64,000 nucleotides of DNA, taken from positions 237,987-301,986 of the forward strand of contig NZ_LZZS01000040.1 of NCBI RefSeq assembly GCF_014170335.1, in the 5' to 3' direction. Source of the DNA: Achromobacter sp. UMC46 (GTDB lineage Bacteria; Pseudomonadota; Gammaproteobacteria; Burkholderiales; Burkholderiaceae_B). The translations under genes and the position numbers were made by a program. Numbering within the stretch: position 1 is the stretch's first letter; each line of letters opens with the position of its first letter. Below, one piece after another: positions 7,910-16,430 of this stretch. Under the pieces are notes generated by a model, which did not search any database, had not been told where the DNA came from, and saw only the letters and a list, made by a program, of their open reading frames with translations.

Positions 7910-9481
7910 TCACCGGCTCGCTGTCAGCACCGAAATCCAGTGTTGCGTCGACAGGTCGTGCGCCGTGCTACGGGCTTGCCCGTGCAACTCCTGCAAAATG
8001 CCGCTGGCCATCTTCTTGCCGGCTTCGACGCCCCACTGGTCAAAGGGATTGATGCCCCAGATCAGCGCTTGAACGAAGATCTTGTGCTCATAGAGCGCCA
8101 ATAGCGCGCCCAGTGCGTAAGGGGTCAATCGGGGCAGCACGATCAGCGTCGACGGCCTGCCGCCTTGATGTCTGCGGTGACGGGACAGCCATTCGGCCAT
8201 GTCCGGGGCCATGCCTTGGGCCAGCATGCCGGTGCGGTCCGCGTCAGCCGAGGTGCCCTGCAATAGCGTCTGGCGTTGCGCGAGGCAATTGGCCAGCAGC
8301 ATGGCATGCTCCTCCGTCCACTGATGATCCGCTTCACGGCACATGATGAAATCGACTGCCGCGCCGTCCGTGCCTTGATGCAGCCATTGGAAGAACGTGT
8401 GCTGGCCGTCGGTCCCCGGCATGCCCCAGACGGAGGGGCCGGTGGAAACGCCCACGGGATTGCCCGCCATGTCCACGGACTTTCCCAGCGACTCCATGTC
8501 CAGCTGTTGCAGGTAAGGGGCCAGGAATTGCAGCCGAGCGTCATAGGCCGCGATGCTAAGCGAGCCATAGCCCAGCACGCTGCGATTGGCTACACCAGCC
8601 AACGCGAGCTGAGCCGGGGCGTTTTCGTCGATGGGGGCCTGGGCGAAATGGGCGTCCATCGCGGCGGCGCCTTCGCGGATGCCTTCGATGACGTCGATGC
8701 CGACCGCCATCGCGACTGGCAGGCCGACCGCCGACCACAATGAATAGCGGCCACCGACCCAATCCCAGAATTCAAAGACCTGAGCGGCGGGAACCCCCAA
8801 TGCACGCGCGGCCTCCGGGCGGGCGGTAATGGCGACGACTTGATCGTAGGGCCGTTCAATGCCAGCCTGCGTCAGCCAGTCGACGGCGCGTCGCAGATTG
8901 GCGAGAGTCTCTGTGGTGGTGAAGGATTTGGATGTCACCACGATCAGGGCGTCTTTGGGGTCCAACCCCAGGATCGCGTCTTCCAGCGCGTGCCCATCGA
9001 TGTTTGCGACGAACTTCAACGTCCGGCGTGCGCCGCTGCCGCTGCATGCGTCGGTCGCCAACCGGACGCCCCAGTCGCTGCCGCCAATCCCGATGTGAAT
9101 CACCGCCTTCCATTGGCCTTGAGCGTCCGCCCGTTGCACGAATTCGCGCACGCGCCGGTGCTCGCGCGCGACGGCGTCGATGGGTTCGGCGGCGCGCAGC
9201 ATCGTGTGCCAGGCGGCGCGGTCTTCCGTCTTGTTGACGTGCTCGCCGGCCAGCAGCGCCTTGCGAGCCTGCTCGAAACCGCGCGCAGCGAGGAGCGCAG
9301 CGGCGGCCTCGCGGGTCGCGGGGGAGGTGACGTGAGCGCTCAGGTCGATGGTAAGGCCGGCGGCTTCCACCAGACGGAGCTCATCGGTACAGAAAGAGGC
9401 ATTCTGGACGGCGAACCGAAACGCCTGCCATTCTGGCAATTGCGGCAGGGTCACGTGGTCAGCGGGGTCTAAAGGCAGCAT
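7910..9481 (-). CDS. pgi: Glucose-6-phosphate isomerase
   Basis: 523 residues; interconverts glucose-6-phosphate and fructose-6-phosphate in the cytoplasm. Family features include HIGIGGSDWGVRLATDA near residue 122, TSKSFTTTETLANLR near 197, the conserved GGRYSLWSAVGLP near 257, and QWLHQGTDG with the catalytic Glu/His region following. The C-terminal part carries the conserved GINPFDQWGVEAGKK motif, where the catalytic Lys lies. Length is slightly below the 550-residue E. coli enzyme but typical for this group. The ATG at 9481 gives a normal N-terminus. In this window it may supply hexose phosphate to dTDP-rhamnose and UDP-sugar precursors, although it is a general housekeeping enzyme. Confidence 0.96.
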   Translation of the reverse strand: MLPLDPADHVTLPQLPEWQAFRFAVQNASFCTDELRLVEAAGLTIDLSAHVTSPATREAAAALLAARGFEQARKALLAGEHVNKTEDRAAWHTMLRAAEPIDAVAREHRRVREFVQRADAQGQWKAVIHIGIGGSDWGVRLATDACSGSGARRTLKFVANIDGHALEDAILGLDPKDALIVVTSKSFTTTETLANLRRAVDWLTQAGIERPYDQVVAITARPEAARALGVPAAQVFEFWDWVGGRYSLWSAVGLPVAMAVGIDVIEGIREGAAAMDAHFAQAPIDENAPAQLALAGVANRSVLGYGSLSIAAYDARLQFLAPYLQQLDMESLGKSVDMAGNPVGVSTGPSVWGMPGTDGQHTFFQWLHQGTDGAAVDFIMCREADHQWTEEHAMLLANCLAQRQTLLQGTSADADRTGMLAQGMAPDMAEWLSRHRRHQGGRPSTLIVLPRLTPYALGALLALYEHKIFVQALIWGINPFDQWGVEAGKKMASGILQELHGQARSTAHDLSTQHWISVLTASR

Positions 9482-9727
9482 ATTTTTGTGAATACGTCTT
9501 AATACTGAAGAAGGGCGTCCAGCTGTTCCCCACCGGCCAGGAGGCGACGGTGTTTCAGTCGTTCTGCAAAACCGCGAGTTTAGCCGGTCGTTCGAGCTTG
9601 ATGGAGGCCCCTTTTATTTTGCAAGCCGCGTTTCCACTCTTTTGCAAAACTATCCATGTTGTTTTCATGTCTTGTCTGTGTCTGACGCTACAATCCCGCC
9701 AATTCCCCCTCCGGCGCACGCTTTCCC

Positions 9728-10831
9728 ATGTTGTACGTTCTTGTAGCGTTTCTGGTTTCGCTTATCTCCACCTTGCTGATCGTTCGCTACCGCTCTTGGC
9801 ATGATGGCCTAACGGCTGATCACGATTTGGATGGCGTGCAGAAGTACCATTCGGCCCCCGTTCCCCGTATCGGAGGGCTTTCGCTATTGATCGCCACCGG
9901 GGTCACATGTGCACTGGTCGCGGTGCGTGAACCCGATGTCCTTCCGAATATGGTTTTATTGCTGGCGGCGTCGATGCCGGCGTTTCTGGGGGGCTTTGCC
10001 GAGGATCTGACCAAGCAGGTCCGGGTCTTGGTGCGGCTTGGATTGGCCATGTTGTCGGGAGGCATAGCGTTTTATTTTCTTGATGCGGCAGTAACGCGTG
10101 TCGACATTATCGGAATCGATTGGTTGTTGCAGTTCGGCATTGTTTCCCTGATTTTCACTTCAGTGGCTATTGGTGGTGCCGCCAATGCCATCAATATCAT
10201 CGATGGATATAACGGCTTGGCTGCCGTGGTGTCCGCAATGATATTGGCGGGATTCGCCTACGTTTCGTTTTATCTGGGCGACCGATTTTTATTGATTGTG
10301 GCCCTAAGTACGCTAGGCGGGGTTATCGGTTTTCTGGTGTGGAACTACCCCCATGGGCACATATTCCTGGGAGATGGCGGCGCCTATTTCCTGGGGTTCA
10401 TTATTGGCGAACTGTCAGTGCTGATGCTGGCGCGGCACCCGGAAGTATCCGCCTGGTTTCCGCTGCTTCTGTGCATTTACCCCGTCTTCGAGACCTTGTT
10501 TTCGATATATCGGAAAAAATGGCTGCGGGGCCGTTCCCCCGGAGCGCCGGACGGGGTGCACTTGCACATGCTTATCTATAAGCGCCTGGTGCGTTGGGCG
10601 ATCGGGTCGCGGGAAATGCGCCACCAGACGCAGCGTAATTCCATGACGTCTCCTTATTTGTGGCTCCTGTCGTCGCTGGCGGTTATTCCCGCCGTGCTGT
10701 TCTGGCAGCAGCCCTATCTGCTGATGTTCTTCACGGCGGTTTTCTCCACCACTTATGTCGTGCTTTACCGCCGCCTGGTACTGTTCCGCATGCCGAAATG
10801 GATGATCGTAAAGAAGAAGAAGCGGCATTGA
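9728..10831 (+). CDS. Polyprenyl-phosphate sugar-1-phosphate transferase (WecA/WbpL/MraY family)
   Basis: 367 residues, about ten or eleven transmembrane helices. Family signatures are present in order: DHDLDGVQKYHSAPVPRIGG near residue 35, the NIIDGYNGLAA metal-binding loop (about 155-165), FLGDGGAYFLGF (about 215) and the cytoplasmic loop ending in DGVHLHMLIYKR with its histidine-rich motif (about 275). Such enzymes transfer a sugar-1-phosphate (GlcNAc, FucNAc or QuiNAc type) from a UDP-sugar to undecaprenyl phosphate and start O-antigen repeat synthesis at the inner membrane. The sequence is closer to WbpL/WecA than to MraY because it lacks MraY peptidoglycan-specific loops. It is the only initiating transferase visible here and lies about 15 kb from the main polysaccharide island. 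The basic KKKKRH tail is unusual but short. Confidence 0.9.
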   Translation: MLYVLVAFLVSLISTLLIVRYRSWHDGLTADHDLDGVQKYHSAPVPRIGGLSLLIATGVTCALVAVREPDVLPNMVLLLAASMPAFLGGFAEDLTKQVRVLVRLGLAMLSGGIAFYFLDAAVTRVDIIGIDWLLQFGIVSLIFTSVAIGGAANAINIIDGYNGLAAVVSAMILAGFAYVSFYLGDRFLLIVALSTLGGVIGFLVWNYPHGHIFLGDGGAYFLGFIIGELSVLMLARHPEVSAWFPLLLCIYPVFETLFSIYRKKWLRGRSPGAPDGVHLHMLIYKRLVRWAIGSREMRHQTQRNSMTSPYLWLLSSLAVIPAVLFWQQPYLLMFFTAVFSTTYVVLYRRLVLFRMPKWMIVKKKKRH

Positions 10832-10992
10832 TCCGACACTCGCGGCAATCCGCCATCCTTGAAATTTGAAGGCATTGGCTGGCCGCCCGGGCGCATCGCT
10901 GTGAAAGGCAATGTTGTTGTACAGTGCGGGCTGCGTTGAACGGCGCTTGCCACCATCGGGTCGAGGGCGGCGCCAAGCACGAATCCCTACTC

Positions 10993-12030
10993 ATGCCCAC
11001 ACGAATTCTCATTGTTCGCACGTCCTCTCTGGGCGACCTCGTTCACATGCTGCCGGCAATCACCGATATTGCCCGGCATGTGCCTGACGCACAGATCGAT
11101 TGGGTTGTCGAAGAGGCATTCGCTGAGATTCCGTCCTGGCACCCCGCAGTCAGCGAAGTCATCAAAGTCGCGCATCGCCGGTGGCGCAAGTCCTGGTGGT
11201 CCTCGCAGGTGCGTGCCGAACGCAGGGCATTGAAAGAGCGTTTGCGCTCCACCCAATACGACATCGTCCTGGACATGCAGGCGCTGCTGAAATCCGCGTG
11301 GCTGGTGCGCCAGGCGCGCGGCGTGCGGCACGGATTGGATTGGCGTTCGGCGCGCGAGCCGCTGGCGTCGCTGTTCTACAACGTGCGCCATCGCGTGGAA
11401 TTCTGGCAGCCCGCGGTGATCCGCCAGCGCAAGCTGGCGGGGTTGACCTTTGGCTACCAGCACGCCGGCTTGCCGGATTTCGGTTTGCAGAACTTCGTGC
11501 GCCAGGCGGGGCAACCCGCAACCCCTATGCATGAGGTCGGCAGCGACGGGCTGAACGCCACCGAGCTGCCGCGTTTGCATCACCTGGACACCGATCGCGG
11601 GTACGCCGTGATCATGCCGTCGGCCAGTCGCGACGACAAACTCTGGCCAGAAGAGGATTGGCGCGCCGTGTTTCGCCGCTTGCGCGAGGCCGGCTGCACC
11701 TTGAAATTGCTGGCGGGAAATGACCAGGAAGCCGAGCGTGCCCGGATGCTTGTTGCCGGCATGGACGGCGCCGAGGTGATGCCTCGCATGGAGCTGTCCG
11801 CGGTGGCAAGCCTGCTGGCCGGTTCGCGCCTGATGGTGGGGCTCGATAGCGGCCTGACCCACTTGTCCGCCGCGCTGGGCCGCCCCACCATCGGCATCTA
11901 CCGTGCTTCCACGCCGGTGCGCACGCCGCTGGTCGGTTCGAACTACACCGCCAGCCTGGGCGACCGCGGCGCATCGCCGTCGCGCGAGGCCGTGATGGCG
12001 GCGGTGGAGCAGGCATTGGCCGCCCAGTGA
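10993..12030 (+). CDS. waaC: Lipopolysaccharide heptosyltransferase I
   Basis: 345-residue GT9 family enzyme that adds the first heptose to Kdo on the lipid A inner core. N-terminal RILIVRTSSLGDLVHMLPA is the heptosyltransferase signature; the C-terminal half has the nucleotide-sugar binding segment VGLDSGLTHLSAALGRPTIGIY (typical GxxTGxxH-like motif). I took ATG 10993 (MPTRILIV) instead of the upstream ATG/TTG extension because homologues begin immediately before RILIV. It is followed after one base by waaA, forming a core-LPS pair. Substrate would be ADP-L-glycero-beta-D-manno-heptose. Confidence 0.94.
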   Translation: MPTRILIVRTSSLGDLVHMLPAITDIARHVPDAQIDWVVEEAFAEIPSWHPAVSEVIKVAHRRWRKSWWSSQVRAERRALKERLRSTQYDIVLDMQALLKSAWLVRQARGVRHGLDWRSAREPLASLFYNVRHRVEFWQPAVIRQRKLAGLTFGYQHAGLPDFGLQNFVRQAGQPATPMHEVGSDGLNATELPRLHHLDTDRGYAVIMPSASRDDKLWPEEDWRAVFRRLREAGCTLKLLAGNDQEAERARMLVAGMDGAEVMPRMELSAVASLLAGSRLMVGLDSGLTHLSAALGRPTIGIYRASTPVRTPLVGSNYTASLGDRGASPSREAVMAAVEQALAAQ

Positions 12031-12031
12031 C

Positions 12032-13333
12032 ATGAACCGCGGCGTCTATTCTCTGGCGCTCCGGGCCTTGTCGCCGCTGGTCTGGTTGTGGATGGCCCAT
12101 CGCGCCAGGCGCGCGGGCGGCCAGTGGGGCATCTTCTCCCCGGAACGGTTCGGCCGCGCCGCGGCGCCGTCCCCCCTGCCATCCCCGTCTTTTCCGTCCT
12201 GGACGAAGCCCGTCTGGCTGCATGCCGTCAGCCTGGGTGAGACCCGTGCCGCGCAGCCGCTGCTGCAGGCATTGCTGGACCGCGGCTTGCCCGTACTGCT
12301 GACCCACATGACGGCGACCGGCCGCGCCGAAGGCCAGCGCCTGTTCCCGGCGGCCATCGCCCGCGGGCAATTGCGCCAGACCTGGTTGCCTTACGACTTT
12401 CCTGGCGCGACGCGCCGCTTCATGGACAGCCACCAGCCGCGCTGCGGCCTGCTGATCGAACGCGAAATCTGGCCCAATCTGCTGGCCGCGGCCCGGCGCG
12501 CGCGGGTGCCGATGGCGTTGGTCAGCGCCCGCTATTCGGCGTCGTCGCTACGTCAGGCGGGCCGGATGGGCAGCGTGATGCGCGAGGCGCTGGCCGGCCT
12601 GGACCGGGTGCTGGCGCAGACGTCCGAGGACGCCGCCAGACTGGCGCAGGCGGGGGCGCCGACGCCCATCGTGACGGGCAATCTGAAGTTCGATCTGGTC
12701 TTGCCGGCGCCGCAGGTGCAGGCGGGGCGGGCCTGGCGGGCGCAAGCGGGCAGGCCGGTGGTGGCCGTGGCCAGCACCCGCGAAGGGGAAGACAGCGGTT
12801 TCATCGCCGCCATCAAGCGGCATGCCGTAGCGGCCGGGGGGCCGGACGCGCCGCTGTTTCTATTGATTCCCCGGCATCCGCAGCGCTTTGACGAGGCGGC
12901 CCGCCAGTTGGCCGAGGCCGGGCTGTCGTTCGTGCGGCGTAGCGAAGGTGTCGAACCTGGTCCGGATACCGTGGTGGTGCTGGGCGATACGCTGGGCGAG
13001 ATGGCGTTCTATTACGCGGCCTCTGACGTGGCCATCGTGGCGGGCAGCTTCGCGCCGCTGGGCGGCCAGAACCTGATTGAGGCCTGCGCGGCCGGCGTGC
13101 CCGTCATCGTCGGCCCGCACACGTTCAACTTCAAGCAGGCTGCCGAAGACGCGATCGCCGCAGGCGCAGCCTGGCGCGTGGCCGATGCGGGGCAGGCGGT
13201 GGACACCGCCGTGGCCTTGCTTGCCGACACGCCGCGCCGGCAAGCCGCCAGCCTGGCGGCACGGGCCTGGTTCGACATGCATGCGGGGGCGACGCGGCGG
13301 ACGCTGGACGCGTTGGCGCCCTGGCTGGATTGA
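12032..13333 (+). CDS. waaA: 3-deoxy-D-manno-octulosonic acid (Kdo) transferase
   Basis: 433 residues, the usual KdtA length. The N-terminus (YSLALRALSPLVWLWMAHRA) is the membrane-anchoring helix, followed by the GT30 glycosyltransferase domains with WLHAVSLGETRAAQPL near residue 62 carrying the conserved Glu, and a C-terminal GT-B domain with GSFAPLGGQNLIEACAAG near residue 335. It transfers Kdo from CMP-Kdo to lipid IVA at the cytoplasmic face. The start lies one base after the waaC stop. Compared with E. coli, residues 45-60 have a proline/serine insert (PSPLPSPSFPSW). A GCGCGT-GAA-ACGCGC hairpin (13341-13355) sits just after the stop, between this gene and a convergent small ORF. Confidence 0.95.
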   Translation: MNRGVYSLALRALSPLVWLWMAHRARRAGGQWGIFSPERFGRAAAPSPLPSPSFPSWTKPVWLHAVSLGETRAAQPLLQALLDRGLPVLLTHMTATGRAEGQRLFPAAIARGQLRQTWLPYDFPGATRRFMDSHQPRCGLLIEREIWPNLLAAARRARVPMALVSARYSASSLRQAGRMGSVMREALAGLDRVLAQTSEDAARLAQAGAPTPIVTGNLKFDLVLPAPQVQAGRAWRAQAGRPVVAVASTREGEDSGFIAAIKRHAVAAGGPDAPLFLLIPRHPQRFDEAARQLAEAGLSFVRRSEGVEPGPDTVVVLGDTLGEMAFYYAASDVAIVAGSFAPLGGQNLIEACAAGVPVIVGPHTFNFKQAAEDAIAAGAAWRVADAGQAVDTAVALLADTPRRQAASLAARAWFDMHAGATRRTLDALAPWLD

Positions 13334-13372
13334 ACCGGTGGCGCGTGAAACGCGCGGGCCCGGGAGGCGTCG

Positions 13373-13537
13373 CTAGGGTGTTTTCCGGGGAACCAGGGTC
13401 ACGGCGCCCGCGTTCAGCTCCTGGCTGAAACGGCGGGTGTCGCGGCCTTCGTCTTCGGGCCGCACGCCGATCCAGCCCTGGCCCAGCGCCAGCATCCACA
13501 GATTGGCCAGCAAGATCAGGATGAAGAGCACTCGCAT
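13373..13537 (-). CDS. Small membrane-anchored protein downstream of coaX
   Basis: A 54-codon ORF starting at ATG 13537 and ending at TAG 13373-13375, 12 bases after the coaX stop on the same strand. It begins MRVLFILILLANLWMLALGQ, a clear single transmembrane helix or uncleaved signal, followed by about 30 polar residues with a run of charged residues (RPEDEGRDTRRF). In other beta-proteobacteria the gene after coaX often encodes a protein with a similar N-terminal helix and a C-terminal SPOR (peptidoglycan-binding) domain; here there is room for only the helix and linker before waaA, so this may be a shortened relic of that protein. That link rests on recall of gene order and is unproven. 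Confidence 0.6.
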   Translation of the reverse strand: MRVLFILILLANLWMLALGQGWIGVRPEDEGRDTRRFSQELNAGAVTLVPRKTP

Positions 13538-13549
13538 GGCGGGCCTCGT

Positions 13550-14356
13550 TCAGGCGTTGGTGTCCAGGGTGGCGCGCGCCACCGCGGCCAAGCCGTCCAG
13601 GACGGGATGGTCCAGGTAGACGGGCACCGGCGCGGCGCCGAACGCGCCGCCGGCGTCGGCCAGCAAGCGTTCAATCTCTTGATGCACTTCGGGCCAGCCG
13701 CCGCCCGCCGCATAGATCTGCGGGGTCTGGCCATAGCGCTGGCGGCCGGCCAGCCATTGGCGCACGACGGCGCCGGCCTGGGCCGCGGCGATGCCCGAGG
13801 CGATGGCCTCATGCGTATCGACCGGGTAGGGCACGACCTGGCCCTCGGCGATCGGCAGGTTGGCGGTGCCATGGGCCAGCGACGTGCGCATCATGGCGGG
13901 GCCGGGCAGGATCAGGCCGCCGGCGAACACGTTGTCGGGGCCGACGGTATCGATCGTCGTGGCGGTGCCGAAGCTGGCCAGCACGAAGGGCGGGTGCGCG
14001 CCGGGCAGGCGCGACAGCACGCCCAGCAGCGAGGCCCAGCGGTCCGCGCCCAGCTGTGTCGGCACGCGGTAGCTGTTGGTGAGCCCCAGCGTGTGGGCCT
14101 GCGAGGGCGACCAGGCGACCGCGCAGCCGTGTTTTTGCAGGATGGCGGCGATGGCCGTGCCGCGGGCGTCGCCCGCCACGTTCACGCCCAACGCGCGTAG
14201 CGGCCGGCGCGGCAGGGCGGCCAGCCAGCGGTCCAGCGCATCCAGGTCCAGGCCGTCGAACGCGACCGCCGCCGGTTCGCGCGGCATGTCGGGGTTGCTG
14301 GCGTCCAGCCAACCCACTTTGAGGCGGCTGTTGCCCGAGTCGATGAGAATAATCAT
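13550..14356 (-). CDS. coaX: Type III pantothenate kinase (Baf homologue)
   Basis: 268 residues of the CoaX/ASKHA fold. Motifs are the N-terminal phosphate loop IILIDSGNSRLKVGW, the catalytic region LGADRWASLLG near residue 103, FGTATTIDTVG near residue 130 and a C-terminal AAGGG loop. It phosphorylates pantothenate, the first committed step of CoA synthesis, and type III enzymes resist CoA feedback. In Bordetella the same protein was named Baf, Bvg accessory factor. The ATG overlaps the stop of birA by four bases (ATGA), so the two cofactor genes are translationally coupled. Confidence 0.93.
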   Translation of the reverse strand: MIILIDSGNSRLKVGWLDASNPDMPREPAAVAFDGLDLDALDRWLAALPRRPLRALGVNVAGDARGTAIAAILQKHGCAVAWSPSQAHTLGLTNSYRVPTQLGADRWASLLGVLSRLPGAHPPFVLASFGTATTIDTVGPDNVFAGGLILPGPAMMRTSLAHGTANLPIAEGQVVPYPVDTHEAIASGIAAAQAGAVVRQWLAGRQRYGQTPQIYAAGGGWPEVHQEIERLLADAGGAFGAAPVPVYLDHPVLDGLAAVARATLDTNA

Positions 14357-15204
14357 GCTTGGCGTCGAATCGAAATTTCGCCGACCGAAATCGGTGTGGC
14401 GCCCTCGGGCGTGCGCACCAGCAGGCGGCCTTGCTCGTCCACGCCGCTGGCGGCGCCGCTAAGTAGGATATCGCCTTTCTCCAGCACGTTGACCGTGCGG
14501 CCCGCCAGGGCGTCCACCTGGTCGAAACGCTGCCGGAACGCCGCGAAGCCGTCGCGTTCAAGCGTCTGGACGGCTTCGTGCCAAGCCGTGGCGCTGGCGC
14601 AGACCAGGTCGGCGGCGGTGGCCAGGCAGTGCGATCCGGCCTGCACCTGGGTCCAGTCAGCGACCTCGCGGCCCAGGGCGCGGGACAGGTCAGCCGCGTC
14701 GGTCAGGTTCACGCCCATGCCGATGACGACGGTGTAGCCGGCCTCGCGGCCGCCAGGGTTGCGGGTGGTCTCCACCAGCACGCCCGCCAGTTTGGCGTCA
14801 TGCCATTGGACGTCGTTGGGCCATTTCATGCACAGGCCCGGGGCCTCGGGGCCGGCCACGGCGCGCAGGGCCTCGCAGGCGGCGACGCCGGCCAGCGGCG
14901 ACAACGCGGGCAGTTGCGCGGCGGGCAGGTGCACGTCGAACGCGCACGAGAACATCAGCGTGGAGCCCGAACGGTTCTGCCAGGGGCGGCCGGCGCGCCC
15001 GCGGCCGGTTTCCTGCAGATGGGTGCCCAGCAGCCAGGGCTTGCCGGCGCCTGTGCCGGTGCGGGCGCGGGCCAGCAGGTCGGCGTTGGTCGACCCGGTG
15101 CTGCCTGTCCAGGCAATGTCTTGGAATGCGGGCAGGCGCGAGCCTAGCTCCCGGGCCAGGGTTTCCGGCGCGGGCAGGTCGATAGGGCGGACGTGATCGG
15201 ACAT
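14353..15204 (-). CDS. birA: Biotin--[acetyl-CoA carboxylase] ligase (monofunctional)
   Basis: 283 residues. The catalytic domain starts near residue 25; the biotinyl-AMP loop appears as GRGRAGRPWQNRSGSTLMFS (about residues 68-87) and the second biotin-binding motif as MKWPNDVQWHDAKLAGVLVE (about 125-144). It ends with the small SH3-like C-terminal domain (GAASGVDEQGRLLVRTPEG). There is no N-terminal helix-turn-helix domain, so unlike E. coli BirA it is not expected to be the biotin-operon repressor. It activates biotin with ATP and attaches it to the carboxyl-carrier protein of acetyl-CoA carboxylase. The gene is divergent from the lipid-transport operon, with about 95 bases between starts. 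Confidence 0.94.
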   Translation of the reverse strand: MSDHVRPIDLPAPETLARELGSRLPAFQDIAWTGSTGSTNADLLARARTGTGAGKPWLLGTHLQETGRGRAGRPWQNRSGSTLMFSCAFDVHLPAAQLPALSPLAGVAACEALRAVAGPEAPGLCMKWPNDVQWHDAKLAGVLVETTRNPGGREAGYTVVIGMGVNLTDAADLSRALGREVADWTQVQAGSHCLATAADLVCASATAWHEAVQTLERDGFAAFRQRFDQVDALAGRTVNVLEKGDILLSGAASGVDEQGRLLVRTPEGATPISVGEISIRRQA

Positions 15205-15299
15205 GGCGGCGATTGTAGGGCACGCGGCCGGCCCTCGCGGCCTTTAGGCCTTCCAGCGTTTATGATTGGCGATACATTTTGCATCCGTCCCCCGCCTAC

Positions 15300-16430
15300 A
15301 TGCCGCAAACCGCTCCATCCGCGCCTACCGCCGCGCCGTTCCGCCAGGACGGGAACGCCTGCCATGTGGCGGGCGACTGGAGCGTCCTGGCCCTGGCCGA
15401 GGCGGGCGAAGTCGACCGCCGGCGGTCGGCGCTGGCCCGCGCGGTCAAGGACGGGGTGCGCTGGGACCTGCACGGCATCAGCCGGCTGGACACTATCGGC
15501 GCGTTGCTGATCTGGCAGGCCTGGGGCGAAAAGCTGCCCGAACGGGTGCGCTGGTCGGCCGGCCAGCAAGACGTCTTCAACGCGCTGGCCATGAACAAGG
15601 GCGGTGCCCGGGCCCCTGAACCCAAAGCCGAATCCTGGGGCTGGGTGCGCGCCCTGGGCGGCGCCATCTTCCAGGGCGCCGAGAACGGCCGGGCGCTGCT
15701 GGTCATGCTGGGCCAGCTGGTGCTGGACGTGGGCGCCATGCTGCGCCGTCCGCGGCTGGGCCCCTGGCGCGAGATTTCCGCGCAGGTGTACCGCACCGGC
15801 GCGCAGGCGCTGGGCATCACGGCGCTGGTCGGGTTCCTGATCGGGGTGGTGCTGTCCTACCTGTCGGCGCAGCAGCTCCAGATGATCGGGGCCGACCGCT
15901 TCATCGTGCGGCTCCTGGGCGTGTCGATCGTGCGCGAACTCGGCCCCGTGCTGGCCGCCATCCTGGTGGCGGGACGGTCCGGGTCGGCCATCACGGCCCA
16001 GATTGGCGTCATGCGCGTGACGCAGGAGCTGGACGCGATGCTGGTGATGGGCATTTCGCACGGGCAGCGGCTGATCCTGCCGCGCGTGATCGCGCTGGCC
16101 GTGACGATGCCGCTGCTGGTGTTGTGGACGGACGCCATGGCGATCCTGGGCGGCATGCTGGCCGCGCAGATGCAGCTGGGCGTATCGGCGCAGTGGTTCC
16201 TGACGTCGCTGCCGGATGCGATATCGCTGACCAATTACTGGATCGGCATCTTGAAGGGCGTGACCTTCGGCATCCTGATCGCGCTGATCGCGTGCCACTT
16301 CGGCCTGCGCATCCAGCCCAACACGGAAAGCCTGGGCCGCGGCACCACCACGTCGGTCGTGACGTCGATCACCGGCGTGATCCTGCTGGACGCGCTGTAT
16401 GCCATCATCTTCAGTTCGGTGGGCATCTGA
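15300..16430 (+). CDS. MlaE family lipid ABC transporter permease with N-terminal STAS domain
   Basis: 376 residues. The first roughly 110 residues form a STAS-like soluble domain (HVAGDWSVLALAEAG through RWSAGQQDVFNALAMN), the role that separate MlaB plays in E. coli. The remainder is the MlaE/YrbE permease: GFLIGVVLSYLSAQQL, the characteristic VRELGPVLAAILVAGRSGSA loop near residue 210, and five or six transmembrane helices. ATG 15300 is preferred to the TTG at 15279. It overlaps the next gene by one base (TGATG), and the four-gene order permease, ATPase, MCE protein, lipoprotein defines an inner-membrane complex that moves phospholipid between inner membrane and periplasm; the direction is not settled by sequence. 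Confidence 0.9.
   Translation: MPQTAPSAPTAAPFRQDGNACHVAGDWSVLALAEAGEVDRRRSALARAVKDGVRWDLHGISRLDTIGALLIWQAWGEKLPERVRWSAGQQDVFNALAMNKGGARAPEPKAESWGWVRALGGAIFQGAENGRALLVMLGQLVLDVGAMLRRPRLGPWREISAQVYRTGAQALGITALVGFLIGVVLSYLSAQQLQMIGADRFIVRLLGVSIVRELGPVLAAILVAGRSGSAITAQIGVMRVTQELDAMLVMGISHGQRLILPRVIALAVTMPLLVLWTDAMAILGGMLAAQMQLGVSAQWFLTSLPDAISLTNYWIGILKGVTFGILIALIACHFGLRIQPNTESLGRGTTTSVVTSITGVILLDALYAIIFSSVGI

Noticed and set aside
9658..9694. Sigma-70 promoter ahead of the WecA-like gene (TACAAT at 9689)
   Set aside because: The -10 is good but no -35 lies at 16-18 bases.
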